This document shows, in pieces, positions 1 to 14,200 of a stretch of 64,000 nucleotides of DNA. The translations under genes were made by a program, and so were the position numbers. Below the pieces are notes generated by a model. It did no database searches and was not told where the DNA came from. It saw only the letters and a list, made by a program, of their open reading frames with translations. Position 1 is the first letter of the stretch. Each line of letters starts with the position of its first letter. Source of the DNA: Penelope pileata (Eukaryota; Chordata; Aves; Galliformes; Cracidae); the NCBI GenBank assembly GCA_013396635.1, contig WBMW01000147.1, forward strand, positions 1,155,544 to 1,219,543, in the 5' to 3' direction.

Positions 1-2738
1 GTTTTTTTTTTTTTGGAAGGAAAGAGGAAGACAATTTTTTAAAGGAGTTCTCTTACTGAGGGCTGACAACCTTCTGGTCCACACTCCCTTTCACCAGTTG
101 ATAGCATAGACTTAGTTACACATTTTGCAGCACACAGGACTTGGCAGCTACCCTGAACACGGAAGAATTAATCTTGTCCTAGAAGAAGGACAAGTTTAGA
201 AATTGCAGATGTGACCAGGAAAGAATAAAGGTGATCTCTTCAGAGAGAAACTAGTAAGAAGTTCCAGAACTGTCCTCCCAAAATCTAAGCCATCAACTTG
301 CTTTTTAAACTGCTTCACAGCCATGCTATCAAACAACTCTCAGAATTTTGTCTCTTTTGAGTCCACCCAGCTCTCGCAGATAATGCAGGAGAAGGTTTAA
401 GAGACCAGACAGTTGCAGAATATGCAGGGATTGAAAGACCCAGCACTGAATCTGATTCTATCCCAAACTGCGTATGGCCTCAGCAACCTGTGACCTGCAC
501 TTAGACCTTTAGGGCGTCAGCTCCAAACTTCCTTTAGTTTGAAGGTCCTTACAATAGAAGATTTGAAGTCCCCGAGACTTGGAATTTCCTCTAAGATGAT
601 TCCTGAGATTACTGCCCTTGCCTCTTTCTACAAGGGATGCATCTGGCTGAGTGCTATCCCAGTAGGGTACTAATTCATTCTAGCTCTGTTGGAATGTTTT
701 CTGAAATCAAATTCCTTTATGCTGTACTATTCTCAGTTGACCTTACTTCTCAGGCATTACATCCCGTGAACAGAGACAGCAAAGTACATAGCTGTATGTC
801 AGGCAAAACAACCATTTGTTATCAGGCAGCACTGATAATGGCCATGGTCAACCCAAGGTTTGAAAGTAAAGTAACCGGAAGTGTCTTGCCTTCCCAAGAG
901 GTTCAGACATTCAGATGACTAAAAATGTCTTCCTGTGGGTGCACCTTACATACAGCTTGTTTCAAGAAGCAGGAATTACAGGTGAATTAAAAAATTGATG
1001 GGCACAACTGTGGAAGCCAGCGAGAGGAGCTGAGAATAGCAAGCCCCCAGGTATTCAGCATGACAAAAAGCAGATTCTCATGTGACCTGAACAAATGGTA
1101 CAGGAGAGGTAAGTTGTGTCTTTAGGCAATTTATTTCAGGAATCAAACTGCTTGCAATACATAGTGTGCCACGACTCTTTACTGGAAAAAAAACAGTATC
1201 CACAGGGTCTGGCTGACAACCTGCTTCAAAGCAAGAACTCACAGCTAATTCACCCCGATATAAACTACCAGCAGGCAAAGGTATTGAATGTGTAAGTACT
1301 GTAAACCTAGGCACATAAATAAGAACCAACTTTTAATGACATCATATAGTGTTCATACTGAGCACTTAACTGTATACACAGCAAGCTGTTTGCCGTGTGG
1401 ATTTCAGAACCTGGCTGCTCTGTTTTCTGATTTCTTTGTATTACCTTGACCTTCAGCTACTCTATTTGCTACTCTGATAATCACAGAACTATTTCTTCTG
1501 ATACATTATCTAGCTGAAGGCCAGCCAGCAGAATGAAGACACCACACAGCTCTCCACATAGACAATTTCTTTCAGTAACGAACTTGCTGGCCTTGAATAA
1601 AGAAAATTTTCTTTAGAAGGCACCTTCTGCTTCACCTCGCTGATAGTTCCAGTTTTCTCTGACAGTGTTTAAGAATATCCAGGCAGGTTTCAGTGTGCCT
1701 CTTAGTGACTCTGGAAAAGCCATGCGAAGCTATTCACAATCTGTGCTCCTCCACTTACTGGAGTAACACCTCAGTACCAGTCTTTTATGACAAACCTATG
1801 GAAACATCATTCTAACAGGTCACATTGACCTCCCTCTATTTCTGAGCTGGCTGCTGTACACAGGAACATTCAACATCCAGTCATGCTTGCAACCTGTTAA
1901 TCTTTGGATGGCTGGCCCTCGTCACGTTGCTCTGGGAGCAATCTGAAGTTTAACCGTTAGGACCAGATAAACGGGGTTATAAGGCACCCTATGTCGCTAC
2001 TTGAAAGACAGCAGACACCAAAACAATGACCGACCCTTGTGATGGCTAAATCAACAACAGAGGAAGCGTAAATTAAGCCTTCTAAAAGTTAAAAAAAAAA
2101 CAAACCATAAATAATCCAAAAAGCAAGTTGGATACAGACTTTTATCTACATTTTTATTACATTAACAAAATAAGAACAAATTGAGGAAAATGCAATGAAC
2201 ATTGAAAACATCCTTAGACATTTCACCCATACATCTGAGGACTGCCTTGTCTTAAGCTTTAAATATCTCTGGGATGTTAATTATAATTACACCAGATTTA
2301 GGCATTTACCATGACTCTTCCAAGAAACTGTGTCATTTCAGAAGCACGTTTTGTAAGTATGCATGAGAGTACTTGAATAAGGTGCTTGCTCAGTAAACAA
2401 TAATTAAATTAATTATGCAATCATTTTTCTTCTTAAAACTTTCAAAATAGATTTTAACTGTTGTGTTATAAAATTAATCCATATGCCTAGTTAGAATAGA
2501 ACACACTACTGTTTCTTCTACAGTGTATTTCCCCTTCCTGAATAAATAAATTCTTAATGAAATAAATCTTGCAGGACAGATCTGCATATAATATTTTCAA
2601 GAAGAAAGCTGCATCACAAGTTTGTAAAAGCCCTTTAAAGGTCACTAAGTCTTATCTTTTATGTATGATTTAAAGACGGCAAAGAGTAGATGACAAGAAG
2701 AGGGAGGTCATCATTGAAGTCTACTGTAAACACAAATT
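1..2738. other. Downstream flank of WARS1, no gene recognised
   Basis: A+T-moderate unique sequence. Short open frames are present on both strands, but none resembles a known protein or has exon-like conservation. In mammals SLC25A47 lies beyond WARS1 on this side; no mitochondrial-carrier motif was found here. Confidence 0.6.
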
Positions 2739-2920
2739 CACAGAATCACAGAACTGCAGGGGTTGGAAGGGACCTCAAGAGATCATCGAGTCCAACCCCA
2801 CTGTTAGAGCAGGTTCCCTACAGCAGGTCGCACAGGTAGGTGCCCAGATGGGTCTTGAACATCTCCAGAGGAGACTCCACAACCTCCCTGGGCAGCCTGT
2901 TCCAGTGCTCCGTCACCCGT
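2739..2920 (-). mobile_element. CR1 LINE 3' fragment
   Basis: Starts with TCACAGAATCACAGAA, the reverse complement of the CR1 3' octamer tail, and continues with GGTTGGAAGGGACCTCAAGA and later CCTGTTCCAGTGCTCCGTCA. It is a 5'-truncated CR1 inserted on the minus strand. Confidence 0.92.
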
Positions 2921-3210
2921 AGTTAATTTACTACTGTATGTAAGAAGCTATTTGTCTTCTCTAAGAATTGCTCCACCACTTCAAAACAAAACAAAACACA
3001 AAAGTGTGTTTCTACTGATTGTTATACACTTGTCAGCACTAAGATGCTATGACCACGGGTTACAGAGAGGTAGCGGCTCTAGTGGCTTTAATACATTAAA
3101 GTCCATGACATTAGATTAGCGACACCAGGTCACATAAACTGTAAAAAAGACAAAAGCTGAGCATCACTTTTCAGCACACATTTGAAACACATGCAATAGT
3201 GGAGCTTATA

Positions 3211-3487
3211 AGCAGGAGTGAGACTGACTTCTTACACAGGCAGATAGAGACAGGACAAGGGGGAATGGCTTTAAACTAAAAGAGGGGAGATTTAGGTTAG
3301 ATGTCAGTAAGGATGGTGAGGCCCTGGCACAAGCTGCCCATGGAAGCTGTGGGTGCCCCATCCCTGGAGGCGTTCAAGGCCAGGTTGGATGGGGCCCTGG
3401 GCAGCCTGATCTGGTGGGTGGCACCCAGCCCACAGCAGGGTTTGGAACTTTAACATCCCTTCCAACCTAAACCATTCTATGACTCTG
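3211..3487 (+). mobile_element. CR1 LINE 3' fragment
   Basis: Contains CACAGGCAGATAGAGACAGG, GGGGAGATTTAGGTTAGATG and CCCCATCCCTGGAGGCGTTC, ending in CCATTCTATGACTCTG. Two small internal deletions relative to the usual CR1 3' region are visible, after TTAGATGTCAG and after GGAACTTTAA. Plus-strand insertion. Confidence 0.93.
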
Positions 3488-4769
3488 ACTAAGCTTGCTT
3501 TGCTCTTCCTTCAGTCCCTTGCACAAATATAATGATAACACTAACAGAGTTCCTTCATATACAGCTTGGCACAAGGGCTTTTACATCTCAGAAACACAGG
3601 TCATTTCTGGAGAGGATGTGCACATGGTGTTACAGAACTACTCCAGGTGGGAAGGGAGAAGTATCAGCCCCAGGCAGGGTGAATAGTTCAACATGTACTA
3701 ACAGGCTCAGGCAAGGTCTCCTGAAGTCAGTAAGAAGTCTGGCCCTTGATACTTCTCCCTCAAGCCTAATCAGCCGACTTGAAAGGTTTACAGACAGAAT
3801 TGGCTTTTGTTTGTTTGTTTTTTGACTCATACAACAAAGCTTGTTAAAGTTCAAACCTTTCACACCTCATTCCGATGTCTTCATTATGTTTTAAATGATT
3901 TGCAGATACCACATATCAATACCCACCTATGCTATCAAACACATCTTTATTTGGTTTAGATAAGGCTGTGTCTGGGCTAGGAACTGCCTGTTCTATACAA
4001 ATAGAAGTCAGACCTCACTGTGCAGTCAGCATTAGACATACTAAAACAAATTAGTGAATCATTTTTTTCCCATAAACCACAGCAAAGAAATTAATGTTCT
4101 TTTTAAGAAAGGAGACAATGAACTAGTACATGAGGTATTTTAACAAAGTGCATTCCACTTTGTTAAATATATCTTAAATTATATATACAAAATATATCTT
4201 AAAATATAAGTAGCCCTACTTTAAATGACTTGGTGCAGTAAACCAGGACAGACAGCACTGCAAGTATCCCTGTGTCCAGCAACAACTTCATAGTCACAAT
4301 ATGACTCAACATTCAGTATTTTTCATAACTAGAAACTAAAATCTGCATTCCTCTAATATCTTCCACCTGAGAACATCAAGGAACTTTATAACCTCATAAT
4401 AGCCTCCTCCCTTCAGAGGCATTCAGATCAGTTGAACTGACGCAAAAACAGAAGTATAGTGAAATTTCTGTGACATTTTGACAGGTCAAAAAGAAAGATA
4501 ATGGAATTAGGCTGGTTTTCTTTCTCTCATGTACAATTCACAGATCTCCATTCTTTCTGCACTGGTCCCATGCTCGACTCACTGTGTGATCTGCTTTGCA
4601 ACACTCACTTTGTGTGTGCAGCATGTTCCCTGTAGCCCACAAGGACTCACAGCCTAGTAAAGCAAGCTACATGAAACACAACGGAGTTACCAGTGGTTAG
4701 GCTGAGACGACCTCTTGCCAACATATCTAAAACAATTTACAAGTTAGACTTCATAATAAAAATGGCAAT
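3488..4769. other. Intergenic or distal 3'UTR sequence, nothing recognised
   Basis: A+T-rich unique DNA between the CR1 copy and the WARS1 polyadenylation candidates. It could be 3'UTR if a distal poly(A) site is used. No coding or RNA gene is seen. Confidence 0.5.
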
Positions 4770-4786
4770 TTTATTTGTATTTTATT
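4770..4786 (-). terminator. Candidate WARS1 polyadenylation signals
   Basis: Two AATAAA hexamers on the minus strand (plus-strand TTTATT at 4770-4775 and 4781-4786) lie about 300 nt past the WARS1 stop. This would give a 3'UTR of roughly 0.3 kb. Longer 3'UTRs are possible, since more TTTATT motifs occur near 2.15 kb. Which site is used cannot be told from sequence alone. Confidence 0.4.
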
Positions 4787-5084
4787 GTATTTCATGTTGA
4801 AAATATACTCTTGTTCTGACAGGCATGCTTCTCTGTAAGACTGGGTAATTCTATCTTGTATAGATTCAATGCCTTAATTAACACACTTTGATTTTAATTA
4901 AATACAAGTCCTATTTTAAACTTTTCCAGTACTCTGATGCTCTTTGTAAGCAACTCATTTAGAGCAGTATTTATAAAGTACTGACTGCAGGCTGTTCATA
5001 ACTAGGGAATGATAATATACAAGAGAAGACAACAGTTACTCAATTTTGATTATCAAGTGATTAAATTACATAAGTTACATTTCT

Positions 5085-5243
5085 TCAAAATTCAAAAGCT
5101 AGCTTCCGTGGAGTCATGAATTGTTTCACCACTTCATCTGTGACCTTCTTCCGTCTCTCTTGATGAGCTGCTATCAAGGGCTGCAATGTTTCAATGAGCA
5201 CCTTCTTCAGCTCCCCTGTGAGCAATTCCCCACTTGTGTATGC
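5085..5243 (-). CDS. WARS1: WARS1 coding exon 10 (C-terminus and stop)
   Basis: Residues 422-473, AYTSGELLTGELKKVLIETL, then QPLIAAHQERRKKVTDEVVK, then QFMTPRKLAFEF, with TGA at 5087-5085. Human ends in DFQ, so this protein lacks the terminal Gln. The acceptor is TTCTTGACAG. The 3'UTR continues leftwards from 5084. Confidence 0.97.
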   Translation of the reverse strand, partial: AYTSGELLTGELKKVLIETLQPLIAAHQERRKKVTDEVVKQFMTPRKLAFEF

Positions 5244-8200
5244 CTGTCAAGAAAGTGTTACGTGCTAAATATGGTGCTATATGGAAAAAGACCCAGTGAG
5301 AAGTATTTCTTTAAAAGCCTGGCGACAGCAAATGAAGATTTGGATGTCTTAAAAATGAGCAAATGCCTTACAAGATCGTGTGGTATAACTGAAAATGTAA
5401 CTTGTAAAAATTTCTTATTGTCTTTTAAATGACTGAGGCAGTTGGGCAATTTCATGTATGGCTGATTATATGTAATAACTAAGATACATTCACAAGAATT
5501 TAACTGGGAAATTCTCTAATTATTGCAGAAAGTTGCACATTTTTCTCCTTAACATCCCATTTCAAACAAACAGGCACCCTAAGCTGCTTTTTTGCAATAA
5601 GATGCTCAAATTCTCATATTGTTCTCTTACCCAGTTTGGGTAAAGTATCCTTGAAGTATCCTTTTCACAGCAAAGACACTCAACTTCATATAGCAGTCAT
5701 ATTAACAGTTGGTAATCCATGCAGCTGCTCCTCTACTGAAAACATTTTAGCTCAGCAGCTGACTGGGTTCAGTGCTGGTTAGAAAACATGGCTGAGGCAG
5801 ATCAACTACGATGTGAAATGGCAATAAACATGATAATCTTACCTCCTCCTACCATCAAGACATTTGTATTACCAATTCAAGTACCTTAAGAAGAATGAAC
5901 TGTTTTATCAGTTTTTACTTTATTTTTCTTTTTAAAAAACATTGATGTTGCTTTCTCTGAGTATCCAGTTCTGAAAGCTTCTCCCTACGGCGCTGTAACT
6001 GAAACAGCTCCAGTAATGCTGCTATAGGCAGTGACTTCATTTTTTCTAATCTGATTCTGAGGCAGCAACGCATTAATGGTGATGGGCTGATGATTGCACC
6101 TGATGATCTTAGAGGTCTTTAGAGGTCTTTTCCAACCTTAATGATTCTACAATAAGCTGCTGGCTGTAGTCTAGTGTTTGTGCTCTCTGTAGCAGAGTTA
6201 CTGATATTCCAATGATTGGAGAGTAATGAAAAACTGCTCAGTATGTCAAACATACTCTGGATTTCCGTAAGGAATTTGCAACAGTTTGCAAAAGAATTAC
6301 TAGTAACTATACAACCCTGTCTTTGCGTTGGAATGAGCAGAAGGTCAGAGAAGAATCTGTAGCTCTTTTCTTGCAGCTGCTCTTGTCAGGAGAAAGCTGG
6401 TAAACCAAAACAATATGGGTACTATTAACTAAATATACCACCTTCCAAAGAAGGCATATTGCCCAGTATTGGTGATGCTACTAAAGTTGAAGGCAGTGAA
6501 ATGTCTTGCTACCACCCCCAACGGACAGAAGTCTGCCAGACATTTGTATAAATGCAACTTACGCAAAACAGGTTTTACCTTTCTTGTTATGATATTAAAA
6601 AAAATAAAAATAAAAAATCAGCAAGCTTTTGAAGGTGCAGAGCATTTAGGTACTTTGCACGCAAGGAACAGGCAGAATTTATTATACAACTAATCCTACA
6701 GTGGAATCATTTAAAAAATTGGCAACATACTGCTCTACAGCGTTGGAGACCCTTATGAAAACATTTGAAATTAATACTATCTTCAGTTTGGCTACTTACC
6801 TGCTTCAGTTGTTCAAGCTTGTCATCATCTTCGAGGAAGAAAGTCAAGTACATAAAAGACACGTCAACATCACAGTTACCTCCATACTTCCTGTGCTCTT
6901 CAATAGTGTCTCGGCCTCCCGAGAAGGCATGCTTGTTAATCTGAAAAAACGTAATGATCCTGTAATTTCTACTAAATTGTGGATTACTATATTTTAAATA
7001 GAGGTATACCACAATCCTATAACTTCTCTATTAAGGACAAGCTGAAGGGTGATTTGGGACAAGTTAAGGCAGAGCATCAAGACTGAAGCAAGAAAGCAAA
7101 AGGCAGTCATTAGAAGTCAGCAGAGAAAAATTGCAATATACATACTCCACAGATTGCATAGCAAGATCAAAAATGAAACAAATTCTAGATAATTTTTGTA
7201 CTGTTAGTTTAGCTGACAGGGCAAAAGGTTACATTTAATAGTCTAGCTAAATTTGCATAACCACCAATTCCTGAAGATGTTTTGCAATTAAATGTAGGGG
7301 AAAAAGGATGCAGATATGTTCAAAGAAAACATTAAAATTTGCCACTGTAAACATGAGGAGCACCACTTCTATGTGTTGTAAATCTTTGCACACCTAAGTT
7401 TCAAAGATCCTTACCTTTGTCTTGATTTGTTTGGGTGTATCATTGAGGAAGACGGAGGAGTTGACGTCACTAGCACTCATTTTTGTTTGTGCTCCTTGCA
7501 GGGCTGGGAAGAAGACTGAGTGCATTAAGGCTGGTTTAGGATACCCAATTCTAGGTGCTACATCTCGGGTCATTCTAAAATAAGGATCCTAGAACAATCA
7601 TCAACAAAAGCACAAAATGAAGTTGAAAAACATGATTTAAAGGCTGATTAGCCTGCTTCACACCGTAACAGGTGGTCTCAAGAAAAAAAAACAAAGTTCA
7701 TAACTTATCCTGTCCATCCAGAAGAACAAAAGAACAAAATTCCATTTTTTCATTTCCATAGTTTCACTGCACATTCCGATTCTCTCCATTAACAGGCACA
7801 TTTACAAGGATTTGCAGGTGGACACTGACCAAGATGGCAAGCTTCCACCATGTTTTAGCAATGACAACAGAAACTAAACTGAACCACTGATCAAGCTGGT
7901 AATGCTATCCTGTGACTTAAATGAAATGTGAAAGTATTACTATGTACTATTGTGACTGATGAATGTAATTAAATCATCTTCCAGTGACTGTTCCTGTGAC
8001 TAAAAGGGATAACAATTCAGACAGTGCAGAACCTGCTTCCTAAAAGCAATACTTATTCACAGCAACAATGCTACGACTGCCATTTGTACCTGACGTTCCT
8101 CAGCTGTTTGTCCCTGTCATTTGTAGCTGAGGTTCTGCAGCCTTTCTCACAAACTATTCCAATGCTTCTTTATTCTTAGGGATAGAAGATTTTTCCCTTG

Positions 8201-11200
8201 GGTACAACATAAATTTCCTATGATGCAAGTTAAGGCTCACTATCTCTTGTCTTAGTTACCATGGAGACAGTCAGAAGTTTCTACACCTCTGTCAGTACAC
8301 TTTTGCATAATTAAAGATTTTACTGTCTTTGCCTTCATAGATATCAGCTCATTGTGAACTGGATTGAGATCAAGACAGATTCAAGACTGGAAAGAATGAG
8401 TCACATGTCAATACATGATTTTGAAGCTAAGCCTTCATTTTTGTTAGGACACAGTGGAACATCCTTTTCTCTCTTCCAGCTTCTGCCTGAGAACGGTGCT
8501 TACAGGAATGTTGTGTACACATTTTGATATGCCACCATGAAGGCTGAACACAAAGAAATTCATGAAAACAAATTAAGCAACACGATTTTCTTACCTGATC
8601 AATAGCACATGGGATAAGACACTGAATGTTCTCCTTGCCATTGAAGATCTGTGGAAATGACGAACTGAAGGATGGAGCAGCTTGAATAGCAGGAAAGCTG
8701 ATCTTCCCTAGAACACAAGAAATTTGGAAAAGATAAATACAGAAGTTTGCAATGATAAATAGAGAGAGCCTTCTGAAATATGTGAAATGCACAAGTGAAT
8801 GATTCAGATAATCAGCTGACGACCAATATCTGTCTATCAAACAGTGTTGCCTCATCTGAGAAAACCTTTTCATCTTCACCTTCTGTGAGCTCAAACCTTC
8901 AACTAATTAGAAACTAATGAAAAATATCAGGCTGTGACCACAAAGGTTCAGGAAAAAGTTCACCAGCACATGCTCTTCATCATTGAACAATCTATCCTTT
9001 GCAGAAATACACTTGACTATCTCATCACACTGAGCTGCTCAGGTTTATTTTTCACCTTTGTAAAAGAATGATCATAGTTACTTATCAGGCAAGTTCCCCT
9101 CTGAGATCTTAGAATCATTGCTATATGCATGCTGTTCACCAGAAACCTCAGCTGCACCTTATTTTCTTTTTTATACGGTGCTTAATCACAGCATAACCAA
9201 CCTGCTTCCCTGATCGAAATCCTCTCAGAACAGAAAACAAATAGTGGATTTTTCCAAATATAGAATGAAGTCGTTAAAACAATACCAACATTAATTAGAA
9301 CATGGTTACAGCAGAAATAGGAATCTGGGTTTTTTTTTTTGCTACAGTAAAGGCTGAAAAGGTGAGCAGTATCCAATTACTGGTCAGAGAATGATGCTGG
9401 TGCTGAGGAACACCACTGTTTTAATGTTATCTTTGACACAGAATCTTTCTTTAATCAATGGGACAAAAACCTGCAAGGGCAGTGAAGTGAATGGAAGACA
9501 GAGCTACATAGTACTACTATGGCTTTTGAGCACTCACCTTTTCTCATATATGTATGTGTGTGCGTATTAATGTAAGTTCTTCTGAAGAGAAAAGCTTCTA
9601 TACAGTTCTGCAGGAGAAGCTTCTAGGATGTGTATAATTGACTATAGCTAGCTATAAAAACCAAGAATTCTTCTCTGTCCTGGTCATTTCAAATTTTGTG
9701 CTTTGTTGTTAGTACTGTTACATCCTAGAAAAGTCACTGACAAGTGTTTTCTGTACTGGACAAATGACAGTAACACCCTTTTAGAATCAGAAACATGGAT
9801 CTTGCTTTTCCATCTGTTTCCTGAGTGGCAGGTTACAGCCCCTTTAAACGGTTTCTTAAATAGTGCCACAGAAAGTGAAAGCAACGACCACTTCCAGTAA
9901 GTCGCATTATTTCCTACCAATTCCAGTCCCTTTCAATAGTTACTTAAATACTACCACAAAAGTGAAAGCAAGCATCCCTTCCAGTAAACCATACTATTTC
10001 CTATACAATTGACAATAGCTAAATAGTTATAAAAAACAGGAATTGTTCTTTACCCCCCCGGTCATTTCAAATTTTGTGCTCTGTTGTTAGTACTGCTACA
10101 TCCTAGAAATGTCAAGTGTTTTCTATACTGAAGAAACCACAGTAACACCCTTTTAGAATCAACCTAGAAACATGGACCTTGCTTTTCCCACCTGTTTCAT
10201 GGGTGGCAGATTTAAATAATAACTTAAATAGATTTAAATAATTACTTAAATAGTGCCATAGAAAATGAAAGCAGGGATTGCTTCCAGTGAACCATATTAT
10301 TTCCTACCAATGCAGTCACTGTCTGTAAAGCCAAAGATTCCTTTCACTTGGTTAAATGTGACATGCTTCTGAACTTTGATGATGTTTTTATAGAATCCCG
10401 TACTTGACCTGTGAGAAAGAAAGTGGAAAAATAAAATGAGAAGTCAAGACCAGGGAAACACAGACAAAAGCCTTCATTCCAAAAGATGAGAATGTCACAA
10501 ACCTTGCAGGATTAAATCTCTGAAGCCACCATTTTGGTCTTTTTGTGGCTCATTGAGATGATAATTAGAGGATTATTACAGGACACTAAAAACAATTCTT
10601 TTGCCTTGGAAGTTTTATTGTTTTTCCCCATTATATTTACTGAAAACAATATTTTTTGTCAAAATTAATTATCTAAAACCAGAAATATTTTGATTTGGAA
10701 ATTGTGCCTCATGGAGTCTGAAGTTTTACCATGCCTTTCTGTGAACTCAGAGATCCTGAATGGATCACTTCTATGTTGCTTGGTATCCCTATGGTTCATC
10801 AAAGCAATAGTAGCTCAAAGCTATGTTCCGTGATCAGACTTGCTTTTTCACCAAATACAGCAACTGCTTTTCCAAATCAAATATAACTCAGCGACTTCTC
10901 ACTTTTCTTATTTCTGCTGAAAAACTGAAGCAATAGAAATGGCAGTTCTGACCTGCCCTCGTTCAGTCACAAGGTGTATCTGTGTTAACCTAACTCTAAA
11001 GCAGGGAAGTCAGAAGAGTAGAAGGAGGATAAACCGTTTGTTCTGCGAGCTACAGTTCTTCTCTAAAACACACATTCTCTCACCCAGGTCTTTATGTAAG
11101 CTTATCATCCCATATGGAAGAACCAAGCAGAGAACTCTCTGCTATAAAACTTTTCCTTTTGAGAAGGCAGCTTCAATAAAGGCTTATTTCTCTTTAATCT

Positions 11201-14200
11201 TCTTTAAACTTCACTTGAAGTTCAAATACTAACCTTTCATACTGCACTAAACTAATTGACCTAACAGTTATGAAATGCCTTTGGTTAATGCAGATAAATA
11301 CATCTCAAAGATTTTGATGTCATCATAAATCAACCTGGAGGTTTCTTGGTGGCTTAGGTATTTTTACATTTTAGCAGCGTTAATATATTTTCTGCAATTT
11401 AAATTTAATTTAAGCATTGTGAACACAAGTATTTGTTCATATATTATACAAAAGAATGACAAGAAGATATATGTAAGATGTTGAACAGCATAAAAATTAA
11501 CATTTCTCCTTTAAGTGTTGTAAAATTTGTCTTGAAGCTCTCAAATCTATACAGACTTGTTAAAACACTGCTGACTGTCCAAGTTGGAGAGAAGATACAA
11601 ATAATTTTTTCATTTCAGTTCTCTAAATAAATTTATACTTACCCCAAGTAGTCTAAATCAGAAAAGATAAAGGTTTTATTGACATCAAAACCACATGCAA
11701 TAATATCTTTCGCATTTTCTTTAGCATACTCATATGCTCTCTCAGTTGTCATATCCTTCCAAAGGTACTTCTCATCATCAGTTAACTGTATAACTAAAGG
11801 AACATCAAATGCTTCTTGCAGCCACCTAATAAAAGCAGGTAGATTTTATTTCAGAATAAATTGAAATAAAGACATATTTGCCACACAGCTAAAAATGTTT
11901 TTATACATTTAAAACAAGAGGATATACAAAGGACTGCACCATATGCAGTTATGTTTGTGTGAGCAGAGTTAAACATTTTACGCAGACTATAATGACAACT
12001 TACTTGGAATAAAGACTCACACTCAGTGCTTCCTGTACATATGTTAACTGTCATGATTTGCAATGGGAGCAGAATTTAGAGACTTTTTGGCTCAGAGTCC
12101 AATATCTTTGTGTCCTGCTGCCGCTGCTGCAGGCACCACCTAATACAATCACATGTTGAGTCTCATCACCAACTTGGTTTAAGAGAAACAAAAACCCCCC
12201 AAAATTTCTAGGAACTGCTATGGAACTATGGGCGCAAGGAAGAAGGCTCCATGGTGATACTCTGAATTGCTTAAATTTATCAGTATTTATCTCAAACAAA
12301 CAGAATTCATTGTAATGTATCATTTTGGTAGTTCCATGAGCAGCATTCAACATTTCCTTAGAAAAAAATGTTTTGGTTAAAACCAATGGTAGAAATAGCT
12401 TACTTTGTGAATAAAAATGGGATAAGATGACCAACATGCATTGCCTGAGAGGATGGTCCTCTGCCAGTATAAAGGTAAAAGGACTTCTTATTTTCATAAG
12501 CATGAAGGATTTGGTCCATATCTCTGAAGGAAAAAAACAAAGAAACAAAAAACATGATGCAACTCAAAGAATACAGGAAGAAATATAAAAATCATCGGCA
12601 AAATTCTACTCAAAATTGGATGATTCATTGGATAATAATTTCTAAAGCCTCATAAATCAGAGTTGGGAATCATTTTCCAAATGAAGCACTATGTTCAAAC
12701 AGGCTGGTTGGAATGGTCTGTGTGGGGGGGCTATGCCCTGAATCATGCTCACTTATTTGAAAAGTGCTCGCTGTCATGGGCCAAAGTCCACGTGTGTTAA
12801 CAATTAAACTGTAGATGACTGGCAGGCTGGTGTTTAAGATTGTGCCTTTTTAATGTAATAATACAGATGTATAGGCCCATAGCATACGTGGACCCTTGCA
12901 CAAATCAGCAGTATTTTGCACCATATGAGCCCTGGGGTTCTTTGCTAAGCCAATTTCTCCATCTGGCTGTTGACATTCTGGGTCAAAATAGAACCTGTAC
13001 AAAGCAAAGATTCCCTGCACATTTCTCCTTCTTCTTGGGATCAGTGCATCAAAAATTGATGCATATACCCAGAAGGAACAAAGTGTTTCAAATGTTGACA
13101 AGGTAAACCTGGAGTAGTTGCTAATTTCAAATTACAGTTGGTTTACCTTGGTGTAAATGGACACGGTCTTTTGCTGGTCACAGGTTTCTCCCAATAATGC
13201 TCACAGAAAGTCTATCTAATTTTTGACCTTTTTGAATTTTAATAAGAAAAACTCACCTGTGAGAAAAAAAGATTCCTCTACGTAGAAAGTGGTGAGGTTT
13301 TTGCCCTGTAGCTCTTTCTATTCGATTGATCAGATCTGTGTCAATTTTAGTGCTACCAAACCGAACTGTAATAATAAAATATTAAAAAAAAAAAGAAAGA
13401 AAAAAAAATCAGCATAGCCAAAAACAGATCTTGCATTAATCAGTGCAGCCTAGATCAAAAGGAAGATCATCTTCACATCTCAGGTAAAAAGGCTAAATTC
13501 TCCTGATTCTTCCCTGGAGTCTCAGCAGTAGTCCCTGACACTAACTCTATGCTAGTAGGCCCAGTCTATTCACTACATACCCATTTTGCTCCATCCGTGA
13601 CTGATTATAACAGCAGTCTTCTTACAGCAGAAGTATTGTTATTCAGAACAAAACACGTTCCAGAGAAACATATTTGGATCAATAACTTGGCCTCTGTAAA
13701 TTAAAGGATAAAAATGGCTGCAAGGCTCTGAATGATCCTTTCTTGACGTCTGAATTTCCAGCCCTCAAATCATGTTTCCCACTTTTCAACCCCAAATGCT
13801 CCTCTCCAAATTTTATTCTTCATTTATATCAATGTGATTATGAACACTGCTCCCCTCAAGAGGCTTGAACAAGTAATGCACAATACTCTCCTTTGCAACC
13901 AAGTAAGACTTATTACCAGGTGGTTTAGGAAAACAGCTGATTAAAATAAAACCTTTTCAGATTAAGTCATTTCATTTAAGAAAGGTTTTATCAGACTGAA
14001 ACAGCAGCATGTTTTCCCTATTGCAGGTGAAACTGAACTGGGGAAATACCTTATTTCTTCAGTAAAATTTCCTATACTCCAATCCCAATTCCTGGACCCT
14101 AATGAGAACATCGATAACTATTTAATTTCAGTACGTATGAATTCATTACTAAATGGGAGGGAAAACTCGGCCTCTTGTTTCCTACTGGATAATAGTGAAC

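Larger units (their letters stand above)
6941..10307. other. WARS1 introns 6, 7 and 8 (around exons 7 and 8)
   Basis: Apart from coding exons 8 (7415-7588) and 7 (8595-8707), this is unique A+T-rich intron. The only notable structure is the local duplication at 9634-10312, entered separately. The long open frame around exon 7 is that exon plus flanking intron. Confidence 0.8.
10409..13256. other. WARS1 introns 3, 4 and 5 (around exons 4 and 5)
   Basis: Outside the coding exons at 11643-11825 and 12404-12523 this is unique sequence. A perfect 8-bp inverted repeat TGCATCAA/TTGATGCA lies at 13045-13063. Open frames flanking exon 4 are intron read-through. No repeat family or RNA gene is recognised. 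Confidence 0.7.

Noticed and set aside
1..5084. Searched for the mammalian neighbour SLC25A47
   Set aside because: No mitochondrial-carrier PxD/ExxR motif or exon-like block was found in the flank.
8427..8894. 155-codon minus-strand frame
   Set aside because: It is WARS1 exon 7 (8595-8707) plus translated intron on both sides.
12051..12548. 165-codon minus-strand frame
   Set aside because: The part overlapping 12404-12523 is WARS1 exon 4 in another frame; the rest is intron with no similarity.
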